Source: Fibrobacter sp. UWB5 (GTDB taxonomy: Bacteria; Fibrobacterota; Fibrobacteria; Fibrobacterales; Fibrobacteraceae). Taken from it: a DNA stretch of 64,000 nucleotides. How positions within the stretch are numbered: position 1 is the stretch's first letter; the number at the start of each line of letters is the position of its first letter. Positions 56,441 to 64,000 of the stretch are shown in pieces. The position numbers and the translations under genes are program-made. The notes beneath the pieces were generated by a model that searched no databases, was not told where the DNA came from, and worked only from the letters and a program-made list of their open reading frames with translations. The stretch spans positions 186,001-250,000 of the forward strand of contig NZ_MWQH01000003.1 in assembly GCF_002210295.1 (NCBI RefSeq), given 5' to 3'.

Positions 56441-59400
56441 ATGGACAAGAATATTCTCACGAATAGATTTTGTGGTGTATTTGTATGCGCCATTATGTTG
56501 TTTGTAGCACAGGCTTTTGCCCTTGATTGCAAAACGGGTACGGGCTGGGGCGATTTCCTGACGCAAGAGGCATCCAAAGGTAGCGACGGCTATTATCAGA
56601 TTGATACGCCGGAAAAGTTGGCGTGGGTTTCTTGCAAGGTAACGAACAAGGCTTTAAGTTCAGAAAAATTCAAGTTGACCAAGTCCCTTGATATGCAGGG
56701 GAAACTGTTTATTCCTATTGGGTCGGGTACTGGTGAAGATACTGGATTTAAAGGAACTTTTGATGGTCAGGGCTTTACCATTTCGAATCTTTATGTTAAT
56801 ACATCCGAAATCAACAGTGATATATCCAGTATTACTGGAAAATCCAAGAATGGTATTACTGCCTATGCCCAAAATATTGGATTGTTTGGTGTTCTTTCTA
56901 CAAACGCAAAGGTCAAGAACTTGATCTTGAAGGAAATACAAATATATGCTGCGGCATCTTCTGGAACCACGGGTCTTGGGTCTGATAAGCCGATTTCTGT
57001 GGGTTCTCTTGTCGGCTGGGTTGGTGCGACTGATAAAACGGTTGTAAAAATTGAAAATATCGTGGCGTCAGGTTCCATTGAAACGAGCGGTGCAACAAAC
57101 CGTGTCGGTGGTATCGCGGGAAATGTGAAGCATGTGACGATATCCAATTGCGTCAGTTCCGTAAGCGTGACCGCTAGTGGTGCGAATACCAATGTGGGTG
57201 GTGTCGTTGGGGCGATTCGTAACGATGGTAATGTTACTCTGACATCATGTGTTTATTCTGGAGACCATCTTTACACGGTTGATGGTTCCATCGGTGCCGT
57301 AGCGGGTAGCTATGAAAATTCTAAGGGAACTTTGACAACGGAGAATTTGTACTATTCTGCCAATTATGATGGAATTGGTGTTTTACCCAATGGAAAAGAA
57401 TTTAATACAGAAAAAGTTGCCGATTTGAATTCAGACAGTGTTGTCTGTGCCTTGAATGGCGGTACATGGAATGAAGGTGTATGTACCGGAGACACATCCG
57501 ATGTATGGTCTGTTGGCCAGTCCGATATTTCCATGAACGGTTCTGATGGCTACAAGATTACTTTCAACGCGAATGGAGGTTCGTTTGCTTCTGGAGCAAG
57601 AACTGCGAAAATTCTAGCTAAGAATGCTGCTATTACGGCGGATGAAATTGGTGAGCCTACGCGTACAGGAAAAAAATTTGCCGGATGGGCTGTAACAGCA
57701 GATGCAGATACATCTTCAGATCTGGGTATTGCCCACTCTGCCGTTACTATTTATGCTGTTTGGTATGATTTTTATGAGGTGACTTTTAAGACTGATTCTG
57801 AAGGGGATTTCTCCGACGCAACATTCCCTGATGGAAGTAAAATCAAGAAAATTTCTGTGGCAAAGCATGGCACGGTTTCTGTAGATGGTTTTTCTGTTCC
57901 CACGGTATATGAAATTGGAACTGGTGCCAATAAGGTGAAATACTACTTTACAGGTTGGGCTTATGAGCCAAAGTCATTTGGTAAGGATGATGTGATTGGT
58001 GCAAATGACACGCTTCACCTTTCTGCCATTGATGTGACGAAACCTGTTGTTCTGTATGCTGTATGGACTAAGGCTACGACATACTCTGTCACTTTTGATG
58101 CCTCTTTGCATGGAAAGACGGATGTCCATTTTGTTCGGATGGTTACTGAGGGGGAAAAGGTGTCTCGTCCTGATACTGTCATTACGGATGATGGATACAA
58201 GGTTGTTGGATGGTGTGTTGTTGAAAATTGCACAGAGCAAAACGAATATTCCTTTGCTGACACGCTAAAGGGTAATCTGGTACTCCATGCAAGGTGGGAA
58301 ATAGAATCCTATTCGATTGTTTATGAGTTGGATGGTGGTACAAATGCCTCTACGAATCTAACCACATATAATGTCAACAGTGGCGACATTGTCTTTGCTG
58401 CTCCGACCAAGGATGGGGCTAAGTTTGAAGGCTGGTTCTATGATGCAAATCTGACTAATCCTGCGACTCAGATTGATTCAGGCTCTACGGGCGATAAGAC
58501 CATTTATGCCAAGTGGACTGTTGCGACCTACACTATCCAGTACCTTTCCGGGACTACGATTTCGGCAACGGTGCCCGGCGCTACTAAAACTTATGGCGAT
58601 ACAATTACGCTTAGGGATGCTCCTCCTCAGTTCGCTGTTGGTGGGTGTACTTTCGATGGCTGGTCTAAAGTGGATTATGGTCAGGAAGGATATAAAGTTG
58701 ACTATGCATTTGGTGCTAAATATGGAGACAATGCAAACCTCAAGTTGTTCCCGCATTGGACTTCTTGCGGAGAATATACTATAACTTACGAATTGTATGG
58801 TGTTGAGGCGACAAATAGAAATTCTTCGACCTATACAGGTCCGGAAAAGGTTAAGTTGGTAAATGCGTTTGTTTCTGGTAACCCTGTAAAGATGGATGAT
58901 TGGTATTTGGATCCAAACTTCAAGACATCTGTTCGCTATCTCCAAGGTATTAATAAAAATACGACTCTTTATGCAAAGTGGTATAATGTAATTACATTCC
59001 AGCCCGGAACTAAACTGAAAAACTTCAACAAAGGCGCTGGCAAGGTAGAAAAGCAGAAAGATCTGAATAAAACGTATACCTTGGGTATACCGAATACTAA
59101 ATATGCGATTGAAAACTACACCCTTGATGGCTGGTCGTTGACCGATGGTGGCGAAAAAGTGTATGATGTGGGATTCGATTATACGGATAACGTAAATATC
59201 ACACTGTATCCGCACTGGGTGGAAAATCCTGTGGTAACCCATTATGGTGCTGTGACGATTGAAAAATATTCCGACAAGGCTATTGCAAAAATTGATGGCG
59301 TATCTGAAGAAACGGTAAATATTCCTACGGCAGACAATGTTGTAGTTGACCAGATTATCTTTAATCGAGACTTTTCTGGTGGCTTAAAGTCAACCGTTAT

Positions 59401-60070
59401 GTTCCCCTTTACGGTAAGTTTGGATGAAGTTAGTGGCGGTGAGTTCTGTGAATTTAAGGCAATGGAATATTCGTCTGAAACGAAAAAATGGACTTTCCGT
59501 GTTGAAGAGCCTGTAGATAACGAATTGAAAGCAAACAAGCCGTACATCTTTATTGCTGACCCGGATTCTAAGAATATCACGTTTAATTTGAGTAAACCGG
59601 TTTCCTTTAGTACGGAAGAAATGAATCCTTCTGTGGATAATCGTTGGATCTTCAAGGGCTCGTATGAAAAGATTGTCTTGAATGAATCTCATCCGGATTG
59701 GACCTACGGGTATGGTTATTCTGCTGAAGATAAAAATGGCTTGACAAAGGGTAAATTCTTTAGATTTAAGACTAGTCAGTTTACCGAAGCTACGCTGCTT
59801 CCCATGAGAGCTTACCTGGTTTACGACGTGTCTCTAGCATTGGCGAAATCGAAAGAAGCATATAATTATGCACCTGAATCCTTCCCTGATTTAGTGGATG
59901 TAGAAATTGTAAGTCAAAAGGGTATTGTTATTGGTGGCGGAGAGCTGAACACCAAAACTGGTGAGCTAAAAATGGATCGTTGGTATGATTTGTCCGGCCG
60001 TCGACTCAATGCTAAGCCCACGACACAGGGAACATATTACTATAATGGTAAGCGTGTAATTGTGAGGTAA
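56441..60070 (+). CDS. Large surface protein with GLUG and InlB B-type repeats
   Basis: 1209 residues. Signal peptide (about 1-28, AQAFALD). The first 350 residues hold a GLUG-like beta-helix (GTFDGQGFTISNL, NIGLFGVLS). From about 360 to 930 come InlB/Listeria-Bacteroides B-type repeats, each with a strand, Gly-rich turn and [FY]xGW and YAxW core. A beta domain follows, and the C-terminal tail WYDLSGRRLNAKP...YYYNGKRVIVR resembles a type IX sorting signal. Likely exported, cell-surface adhesion or sensing. GAGG lies about 10 nt before the ATG. Its stop is 3 nt before the first small peptide gene, whose ribosome site lies in its last codons. Confidence 0.85.
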   Translation: MDKNILTNRFCGVFVCAIMLFVAQAFALDCKTGTGWGDFLTQEASKGSDGYYQIDTPEKLAWVSCKVTNKALSSEKFKLTKSLDMQGKLFIPIGSGTGEDTGFKGTFDGQGFTISNLYVNTSEINSDISSITGKSKNGITAYAQNIGLFGVLSTNAKVKNLILKEIQIYAAASSGTTGLGSDKPISVGSLVGWVGATDKTVVKIENIVASGSIETSGATNRVGGIAGNVKHVTISNCVSSVSVTASGANTNVGGVVGAIRNDGNVTLTSCVYSGDHLYTVDGSIGAVAGSYENSKGTLTTENLYYSANYDGIGVLPNGKEFNTEKVADLNSDSVVCALNGGTWNEGVCTGDTSDVWSVGQSDISMNGSDGYKITFNANGGSFASGARTAKILAKNAAITADEIGEPTRTGKKFAGWAVTADADTSSDLGIAHSAVTIYAVWYDFYEVTFKTDSEGDFSDATFPDGSKIKKISVAKHGTVSVDGFSVPTVYEIGTGANKVKYYFTGWAYEPKSFGKDDVIGANDTLHLSAIDVTKPVVLYAVWTKATTYSVTFDASLHGKTDVHFVRMVTEGEKVSRPDTVITDDGYKVVGWCVVENCTEQNEYSFADTLKGNLVLHARWEIESYSIVYELDGGTNASTNLTTYNVNSGDIVFAAPTKDGAKFEGWFYDANLTNPATQIDSGSTGDKTIYAKWTVATYTIQYLSGTTISATVPGATKTYGDTITLRDAPPQFAVGGCTFDGWSKVDYGQEGYKVDYAFGAKYGDNANLKLFPHWTSCGEYTITYELYGVEATNRNSSTYTGPEKVKLVNAFVSGNPVKMDDWYLDPNFKTSVRYLQGINKNTTLYAKWYNVITFQPGTKLKNFNKGAGKVEKQKDLNKTYTLGIPNTKYAIENYTLDGWSLTDGGEKVYDVGFDYTDNVNITLYPHWVENPVVTHYGAVTIEKYSDKAIAKIDGVSEETVNIPTADNVVVDQIIFNRDFSGGLKSTVMFPFTVSLDEVSGGEFCEFKAMEYSSETKKWTFRVEEPVDNELKANKPYIFIADPDSKNITFNLSKPVSFSTEEMNPSVDNRWIFKGSYEKIVLNESHPDWTYGYGYSAEDKNGLTKGKFFRFKTSQFTEATLLPMRAYLVYDVSLALAKSKEAYNYAPESFPDLVDVEIVSQKGIVIGGGELNTKTGELKMDRWYDLSGRRLNAKPTTQGTYYYNGKRVIVR

Positions 60071-60073
60071 AAG

Positions 60074-60199
60074 ATGGAAAATAAAAAGACATACGAAAAA
60101 CCGGAAATGGAAATTGTAGAAATGCCCTGCAACTCAGCATTATTAGATTGTAGTACTGATCCAGAAAGTTGTTTGCCGGATAATATTAATGTTGAGTAA
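60074..60199 (+). CDS. RiPP precursor peptide candidate 1
   Basis: 41 residues, MENKKTYEKPEMEIVEMP at the start. The N-terminal leader-like part has Tyr7-x-x-Pro10, the motif bound by PqqD-like recognition domains of lasso-type systems. After LLDC (Cys26) the core-like tail has the Cys26-x6-Cys33 pair and acidic residues and ends NINVE. GAGGT in the last codons of the upstream gene serves as ribosome site. No enzyme or other domain is seen. It shares leader, LL-Cys and Cys spacing with candidate 2 two nt downstream. Modification type is unknown. Confidence 0.6.
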   Translation: MENKKTYEKPEMEIVEMPCNSALLDCSTDPESCLPDNINVE

Positions 60200-60201
60200 A
60201 T

Positions 60202-60366
60202 ATGAATAAGCAGAAAGCTACATATGAACCGCCGAAGATGGAAGTATTTCCTCTTCTAAGTCGAACAGATTTACTTTGCTCGTCTGGAGATTCTAATTGC
60301 ATCATCTTGAATTACAATGAGAATCCGGTCAATTTGGACTCCAGTCACAAAGGCGATCTTACGTAG
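60202..60366 (+). CDS. RiPP precursor peptide candidate 2
   Basis: 54 residues, MNKQKATYEPPKMEVFP at the start. Tyr8-x-x-Pro11 gives the same leader motif as candidate 1, and Cys26 and Cys33 fall at the same positions in LLCSSGDSNC. A longer polar tail of 21 residues follows, ending SSHKGDLT. The start is 2 nt after the stop of candidate 1; its ribosome site is weak. The two probably arose by duplication and diverged in their cores. Function as a secreted modified peptide is inferred from the neighbouring genes. Confidence 0.58.
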   Translation: MNKQKATYEPPKMEVFPLLSRTDLLCSSGDSNCIILNYNENPVNLDSSHKGDLT

Positions 60367-60397
60367 GACAAGGTTCTTTGCTTGATTAGGTTGAAAG

Positions 60398-60427
60398 ATG
60401 GGCTTCTTGAAGAATGCCCATTTTTTC
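60398..60427 (+). terminator. Terminator between precursor genes and enzyme genes
   Basis: ATGGGC/GCCCAT stem with an inner TTC/GAA extension, followed by seven T. It lies 30 nt after candidate 2 and 14 nt before the nucleotidyltransferase gene. A readthrough attenuator would make precursors more abundant than enzymes. Confidence 0.75.
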
Positions 60428-60440
60428 TATCTTTGCGGCC

Positions 60441-61559
60441 ATGGGTTTAATTCTGAAGAAAACAGACAAGCTCTTGTTTAAACTGTTGCAGCTTGCGCTC
60501 GATACGACGGGCGCTTTGCAGGGGCTTGAGGAGGCGCCTTCCGAAGAAGACTGGAAGGCTATTTATAAGCTGGCGAAGCGCCAGAGTGTTTTGGGCGTCG
60601 TTTTTATCGCGGTCAAGAAACTTCCGGAAAATTTCAGGCCTGCAAGGGCTCTTTTGTTGCGCTGGTCCATGGATGCCGAGGGCACCGCGGGCATGAACAA
60701 GCTGTTGAACCTGGAGGCGGCGCGCTTGACTCGGGTTTTCGAGGGCGCGGGTCGCAAAAATGCAATCTTGAAGGGCCCCGCCAATGCAAGACTTTATCCG
60801 GATCCGCAGAGTAGGCAGTGTGGCGATATCGACATTTGGGTCGAGGGCGGCCGCAAGGGTGTAACCGAATTGCTTTATAAGTTGAATTTGTTGAATGCGG
60901 AAACTGATGACCATGCTTATTCGCGGCACCATATTCACTTGCCCCAAAATAAGGATGGAGTCACGGTGGAGGTGCATTTCAAGCCCGCGTCGGGAATCCC
61001 GTTCCGCAATGGAGCGTTGCAGAAGTTCTTGAACGAAGAAATCCGTAAGGCAGAAATGGTGCCCGAGGGCTTTTATTCTCCGTCAATCAAGTTTGCGCTC
61101 GTGATGCAAATGGCGCACTTGCAGCAGCATTTTTATAGCGGCGGTCTTGGTCTTAGGCAGTATACGGATTACCTGATGCTGCTTAGACATTCTACCGAAA
61201 GCGATCGTAGTGCTGCGTTAGTTGTCATGAAACGCCTGAGCATGATGCGCGCCTGTGGAGCCGTGATGTGGATGCTGCAAGAGGTGTTTGGGCTTGAACG
61301 CGGCTTGATGCTTTGTGCGCCGGATCGCTGGCGTGGTGAACGCCTTTTGAAACTTGCCCTTTCGGGCGGAAATTTTGGTCAGTACAAGACGGAACCTAAG
61401 CCCAAGAATGTTTTTGTACGCTGGTTCAAGGACCGCTTGCAGGCTATTACATGGTTGACATTTGATCCGGTGAATGCGGTTTTCAAGGAACTCAAGTACT
61501 GGCGAGCGACGATTTCGCTGATTCCTGTGCGCATTAAACGCAGGAGAATTGCTTTATGA
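60441..61559 (+). CDS. Nucleotidyltransferase-family enzyme of the peptide cluster
   Basis: 372 residues. A nucleotidyltransferase (NTP_transf_5-like) core shows NAILKGPANARLYPD (about 107-121), the metal motif QCGDIDIW with D129 and D131, and VEVHFKP. The C-terminal half is helical. Members occur in lasso and other RiPP clusters, where they are thought to add nucleotidyl or sugar-type groups to the peptide; that role here is inferred. The ATG at 60441 follows the attenuator closely. The end overlaps the next gene by 4 nt (ATGA). Confidence 0.8.
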   Translation: MGLILKKTDKLLFKLLQLALDTTGALQGLEEAPSEEDWKAIYKLAKRQSVLGVVFIAVKKLPENFRPARALLLRWSMDAEGTAGMNKLLNLEAARLTRVFEGAGRKNAILKGPANARLYPDPQSRQCGDIDIWVEGGRKGVTELLYKLNLLNAETDDHAYSRHHIHLPQNKDGVTVEVHFKPASGIPFRNGALQKFLNEEIRKAEMVPEGFYSPSIKFALVMQMAHLQQHFYSGGLGLRQYTDYLMLLRHSTESDRSAALVVMKRLSMMRACGAVMWMLQEVFGLERGLMLCAPDRWRGERLLKLALSGGNFGQYKTEPKPKNVFVRWFKDRLQAITWLTFDPVNAVFKELKYWRATISLIPVRIKRRRIAL

Positions 61560-62443
61560 TTCAATCGGCTTGTTACAAGGTGGCGGGGCATGTGTTTAAG
61601 GTGTCCGCGTCTGCAGACCTTTGCGATAAATTGTTCAGTGAATGCATGGATAACTACGAACCGTTTGCGGTTCCGGCGGTGCATGATTCCGAATGTCTTT
61701 TTGTGATGGATGTTGAATGTGGCGATGCTCCGGAATATACCGAAGAACTGCGCCAGGATGAAGAAGGCCAGCAGATTCTCTGCGGAACCATTCAAGACAA
61801 GTCGGTGTTCGATTTTCGCCTGCATTTCAAGATGACGGGCGTGCTCGTTTGCGCTAAAGATTACAAGACGGCCAAGTTGATTGTTCCTCCGGATGAACCG
61901 CTTTCTTTGTTCAAGTTTGCGGTGAACAATGCCATGATGGTTTTGTATGCTATCGCCTCGGCTTCTTGCAATACGGCCTTGTTCCATGCGGCGGTCGTGA
62001 GTTACAAGGATTGCGGCTATCTGTTCTTGGGCAAGAGCGGTACGGGCAAGAGCACTCATGCTAGACTTTGGCTTAAGCATATTGCAGGCACGGATCTTTT
62101 GAATGACGACAACCCGGTGGTGCGCATTTTTGAAGGAAATCGTGCGGTCGTTTACGGCTCGCCGTGGAGCGGCAAGACTCCTTGCTACAAGAATCAGGAA
62201 TTTGCATTGGGTGGCTTTGTGCTGCTTTCGCAGGCACCGTACAACAAGATTGTCCGCTTGCGTGGCGTGCAGGCTTTTGCTGCGCTTGTTCCCTGTATTT
62301 CGGGCAAACGCTGGGAACGCGTGATTGCTGATGGTTTGCATAAGACCGAAAATGCACTTGCCATGAATGTGCCGGTATGGCATTTGGAATGCTTGCCTGA
62401 CGAAGAGGCCGCGCGAGTCTGCAAGGAAAGCGTTGTGTTATGA
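61556..62443 (+). CDS. HPr-kinase-like peptide kinase
   Basis: 295 residues. The C-terminal half is like the HPr kinase/phosphorylase P-loop domain: FLGKSGTGKSTHARLWL (G159-S166) and the acidic LLNDDNPV (D184, D185). The N-terminal half lacks the HprK sensor fold. Such stand-alone kinases phosphorylate the C-terminal Ser of some lasso peptides (paeninodin type). It is translationally coupled to the genes on both sides (ATGA overlaps). Confidence 0.82.
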   Translation: MIQSACYKVAGHVFKVSASADLCDKLFSECMDNYEPFAVPAVHDSECLFVMDVECGDAPEYTEELRQDEEGQQILCGTIQDKSVFDFRLHFKMTGVLVCAKDYKTAKLIVPPDEPLSLFKFAVNNAMMVLYAIASASCNTALFHAAVVSYKDCGYLFLGKSGTGKSTHARLWLKHIAGTDLLNDDNPVVRIFEGNRAVVYGSPWSGKTPCYKNQEFALGGFVLLSQAPYNKIVRLRGVQAFAALVPCISGKRWERVIADGLHKTENALAMNVPVWHLECLPDEEAARVCKESVVL

Positions 62444-62898
62444 TTGGCGCTCCCAAAGATGATGCGATGATTCTCGCTGAGGCGATTCGCCTGGTGGGCG
62501 AGGGAGTCGAAGTGACCTTCCCGGTGAATGGGCGGAGCATGCGCCCGTTTATCGAGGGTGGCCGCGACAGCGTAGTGCTTGTTCGTCCGACAAATGTGAA
62601 GCCGATGGATGTCGTGCTTGCCAAAACCGAGGATAATCGGTACGTGATTCACCGTGTTTTGGAAATGGCGGGCGAGCGTGTGACTTTGATGGGTGACGGC
62701 AATTTGCAAGGCCGTGAGCATGCGGAATGTAAACAAATTTATGCCAAAGTAACGCATGTTGTGCATCCAAATGGTTACAAAAGATTTCTTTACACGCCTT
62801 TTATACAATTTGTCCAAAAAATGTGGGTGAGCCTTTTACCTTTGCGTCGTTATTTGCTTAAATTATATACAGTCTACATCCGTATTCGGAATTTCTAG
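62440..62898 (+). CDS. S26-type signal-peptidase-like protease
   Basis: 152 residues. Nucleophile Ser33 in VNGRSMRPFI, His72 in YVIHRVLEM and Asp87 in MGDGNLQG fit the Ser-His-Asp arrangement of SipW-like (S26B) peptidases instead of the Ser-Lys bacterial type. A hydrophobic and basic C-terminal segment (about 115-152) may sit on the membrane. It probably removes the leader or processes the exported peptide. ATGA overlap with the kinase gene. Confidence 0.78.
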   Translation: MIGAPKDDAMILAEAIRLVGEGVEVTFPVNGRSMRPFIEGGRDSVVLVRPTNVKPMDVVLAKTEDNRYVIHRVLEMAGERVTLMGDGNLQGREHAECKQIYAKVTHVVHPNGYKRFLYTPFIQFVQKMWVSLLPLRRYLLKLYTVYIRIRNF

Positions 62899-62912
62899 AA
62901 GGAGAGTACACC

Positions 62913-63182
62913 ATGCACATCAAAAAAGGATTTGTTCTGCGCGAAGTTTGCGGTGAACAGGTAATTATGGGCGAAGGCGTTGGCGCTCTCGATTTCGGGA
63001 AGCTCCTTTGCCTGAACGAAACGGCGTCTTGGCTTTGGACGCGCGCAAGCGAACTCGGCGAATTTACGGTCGAAGCGCTAGCCGATGCGCTCTGTAGCGA
63101 ATACGACGTTGCCGCTGACGATGCTTTGAACGATGTCAAGGGCATTGTTTCGCAGTGGCAAAACGTGAACGTAGTCGAATGA
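62913..63182 (+). CDS. PqqD-like RiPP recognition element protein
   Basis: 89 residues. The PqqD/RRE fold shows LDFGKLLCLNETASWLW followed by a helical C-terminus. Such proteins bind the leader of a precursor peptide (often through YxxP) and present it to modifying enzymes. A strong AGAAGGAGAG site precedes the ATG. Overlaps the exporter gene (ATGA). Confidence 0.88.
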   Translation: MHIKKGFVLREVCGEQVIMGEGVGALDFGKLLCLNETASWLWTRASELGEFTVEALADALCSEYDVAADDALNDVKGIVSQWQNVNVVE

Positions 63183-64000
63183 AATACCTTTCGTGGTTAT
63201 GGAACAGGACGGATGGATTCCGCCTGAACATTGCGCTCCGCATTGTATTTGGTGTGGGGCGAATTTCGCTTGGGTTGTTGATGGTATGGCTCAGCAAGCG
63301 CTTTATAGACGAAACGATTCGCACGGGTAGTCAAGATGATATTGTGCGCATGATTGCGTTGCTTGTGGCGACGGTCGTGGGCGCGATTGTCTTGCGCATT
63401 GTGTTTTATTATATGACGAACGTGGCCATGGTCCGCCAGTCGAACCGTTTACGCTTGCAGGTTTTCGAAGGCCTGTTCTCTCGCAAGCTTTACGCGGGGG
63501 CGGAACTGCATTCGGGCGATGTGGCTTCCAGACTTTCGAAAGATATCGAGTCGGTGTCGACCACGACCATGGAAACATTGCCGCAAATGATTGTGACGGC
63601 GCTACAGCTGGTGGGCGCGTTCCTTTTGATGCGCTGGTTTGACCCGCGGCTTGCCTGGGCCTTGCTTTTGCTTACGCCGGTGGCGATTGTGCTCGGAAAG
63701 CTGGTGTCTCGCAAACTCAGGAACATGACGCTTGCGATTCGTGAACGCGAATCGAAAATCCAGATGCAGGTGCAAGAGGGCGTGGAACACAATGTGCTCA
63801 TGCGCTCGCTCGAAAGTGAAAACTGGGTGGCGGGCCGCTTGGGTGACATGCAACAGCACTTGGAAAGCGATGTTTTGCGCCGTACGCGATTCACTACGCT
63901 TTCGCGGTTTGCACTCGGGTCTGCCTTTGGGCTGGGTTACTTGTTGGCCTTTATTTGGGGCGGCCTCGGGCTGCGCGATGGGGCGATTACGTTTGGTATG
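63179..64000 (+). CDS. ABC exporter, N-terminal membrane part (cut by window end)
   Basis: The first 274 residues of an exporter, running off the window. Six membrane helices are expected; visible ones include about 20-45, 60-85 and 140-185. The transmembrane domain has the exporter-type VARxSKDIESVSTT and coupling region REREIKIQMQ-like sequence. The nucleotide-binding domain should follow beyond the end. Starts in the last codon of the PqqD-like gene. It most likely exports the mature peptide. Confidence 0.85.
   Translation, partial: MKYLSWLWNRTDGFRLNIALRIVFGVGRISLGLLMVWLSKRFIDETIRTGSQDDIVRMIALLVATVVGAIVLRIVFYYMTNVAMVRQSNRLRLQVFEGLFSRKLYAGAELHSGDVASRLSKDIESVSTTTMETLPQMIVTALQLVGAFLLMRWFDPRLAWALLLLTPVAIVLGKLVSRKLRNMTLAIRERESKIQMQVQEGVEHNVLMRSLESENWVAGRLGDMQQHLESDVLRRTRFTTLSRFALGSAFGLGYLLAFIWGGLGLRDGAITFGM

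Noticed and set aside
57860-57880. Second sigma54-like promoter (TGGCACGGTTTCTG)
   Set aside because: It lies inside the coding region of the surface protein, lacks the TTGC -12 box at the correct distance and has no gene to serve.

Overview
The window reads as a chromosomal segment of a Fibrobacter-type bacterium (phylum Fibrobacterota). The evidence is a three-copy Fibrobacter major paralogous domain protein (50406-52394), a secreted GH9 endoglucanase, several surface proteins with type IX-like C-terminal tails, the LL-diaminopimelate aminotransferase route to lysine, a Gram-negative Mla/Mce lipid transport operon, and many lipoproteins beginning CSDD after the lipobox. No insertion sequence, prophage, CRISPR array, tRNA or rRNA was recognised. 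Genes are dense, and coding-strand codon bias creates long antisense open frames that are not genes.

Layout. 1-3 kb: aquaporin Z and aspS on the minus strand, then a small helix-turn-helix protein. 3.1-8.9 kb: a plus-strand operon dapF-dapL-sigma54 activator-nadE. It is preceded by an exact -24/-12 promoter and three TTACA-N5-TGTAA-type dyads, which suggests autoregulation by the encoded activator. 8.9-18.4 kb (minus): small membrane protein, topoisomerase IV A subunit, a porin-like protein, an Mla operon (STAS-MlaE, MlaF, MlaD, lipoprotein) and hflX. 18.5-23.2 kb (plus): hybrid histidine kinase and a partial Yej/Opp-type peptide importer. 23.2-36.7 kb: lipoproteins, a sirtuin-M20 peptidase pair, pyrD with a PDZ-thioredoxin fusion, the minus-strand run tilS-ftsH-folP-cdaA-FGE-like protein, a small ArfA-like gene whose frame crosses a terminator hairpin, and a histidine phosphatase. 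36.7-41.5 kb: hisI, proA, a candidate small RNA and a GH2 enzyme. 41.6-52.4 kb (plus): rplU-rpmA, an FGE-like lipoprotein, an inositol monophosphatase, GH9, gdhA, a tailed secreted protein and the three-domain paralogous protein. 52.5-56.1 kb (minus): ilvD and thiC.

56.4-64.0 kb (plus): a large InlB-repeat surface protein is followed after 3 nt by two tandem tiny genes (41 and 54 codons) with shared YxxP leaders and matching cysteines. Then come a terminator and a tightly coupled set: nucleotidyltransferase, HPr-kinase-like kinase, S26-type peptidase, PqqD-like recognition protein and an ABC exporter cut by the window end. This looks like a ribosomally synthesised, post-translationally modified peptide (RiPP) cluster and is the most interesting system here.

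Other notable points are the nonstop-type ArfA-like gene, the sigma54/dyad control region, a strand-isolated small RNA, and a short palindromic repeat family present in two intergenic sites. All assignments come from reading motifs and context; no database search was run.
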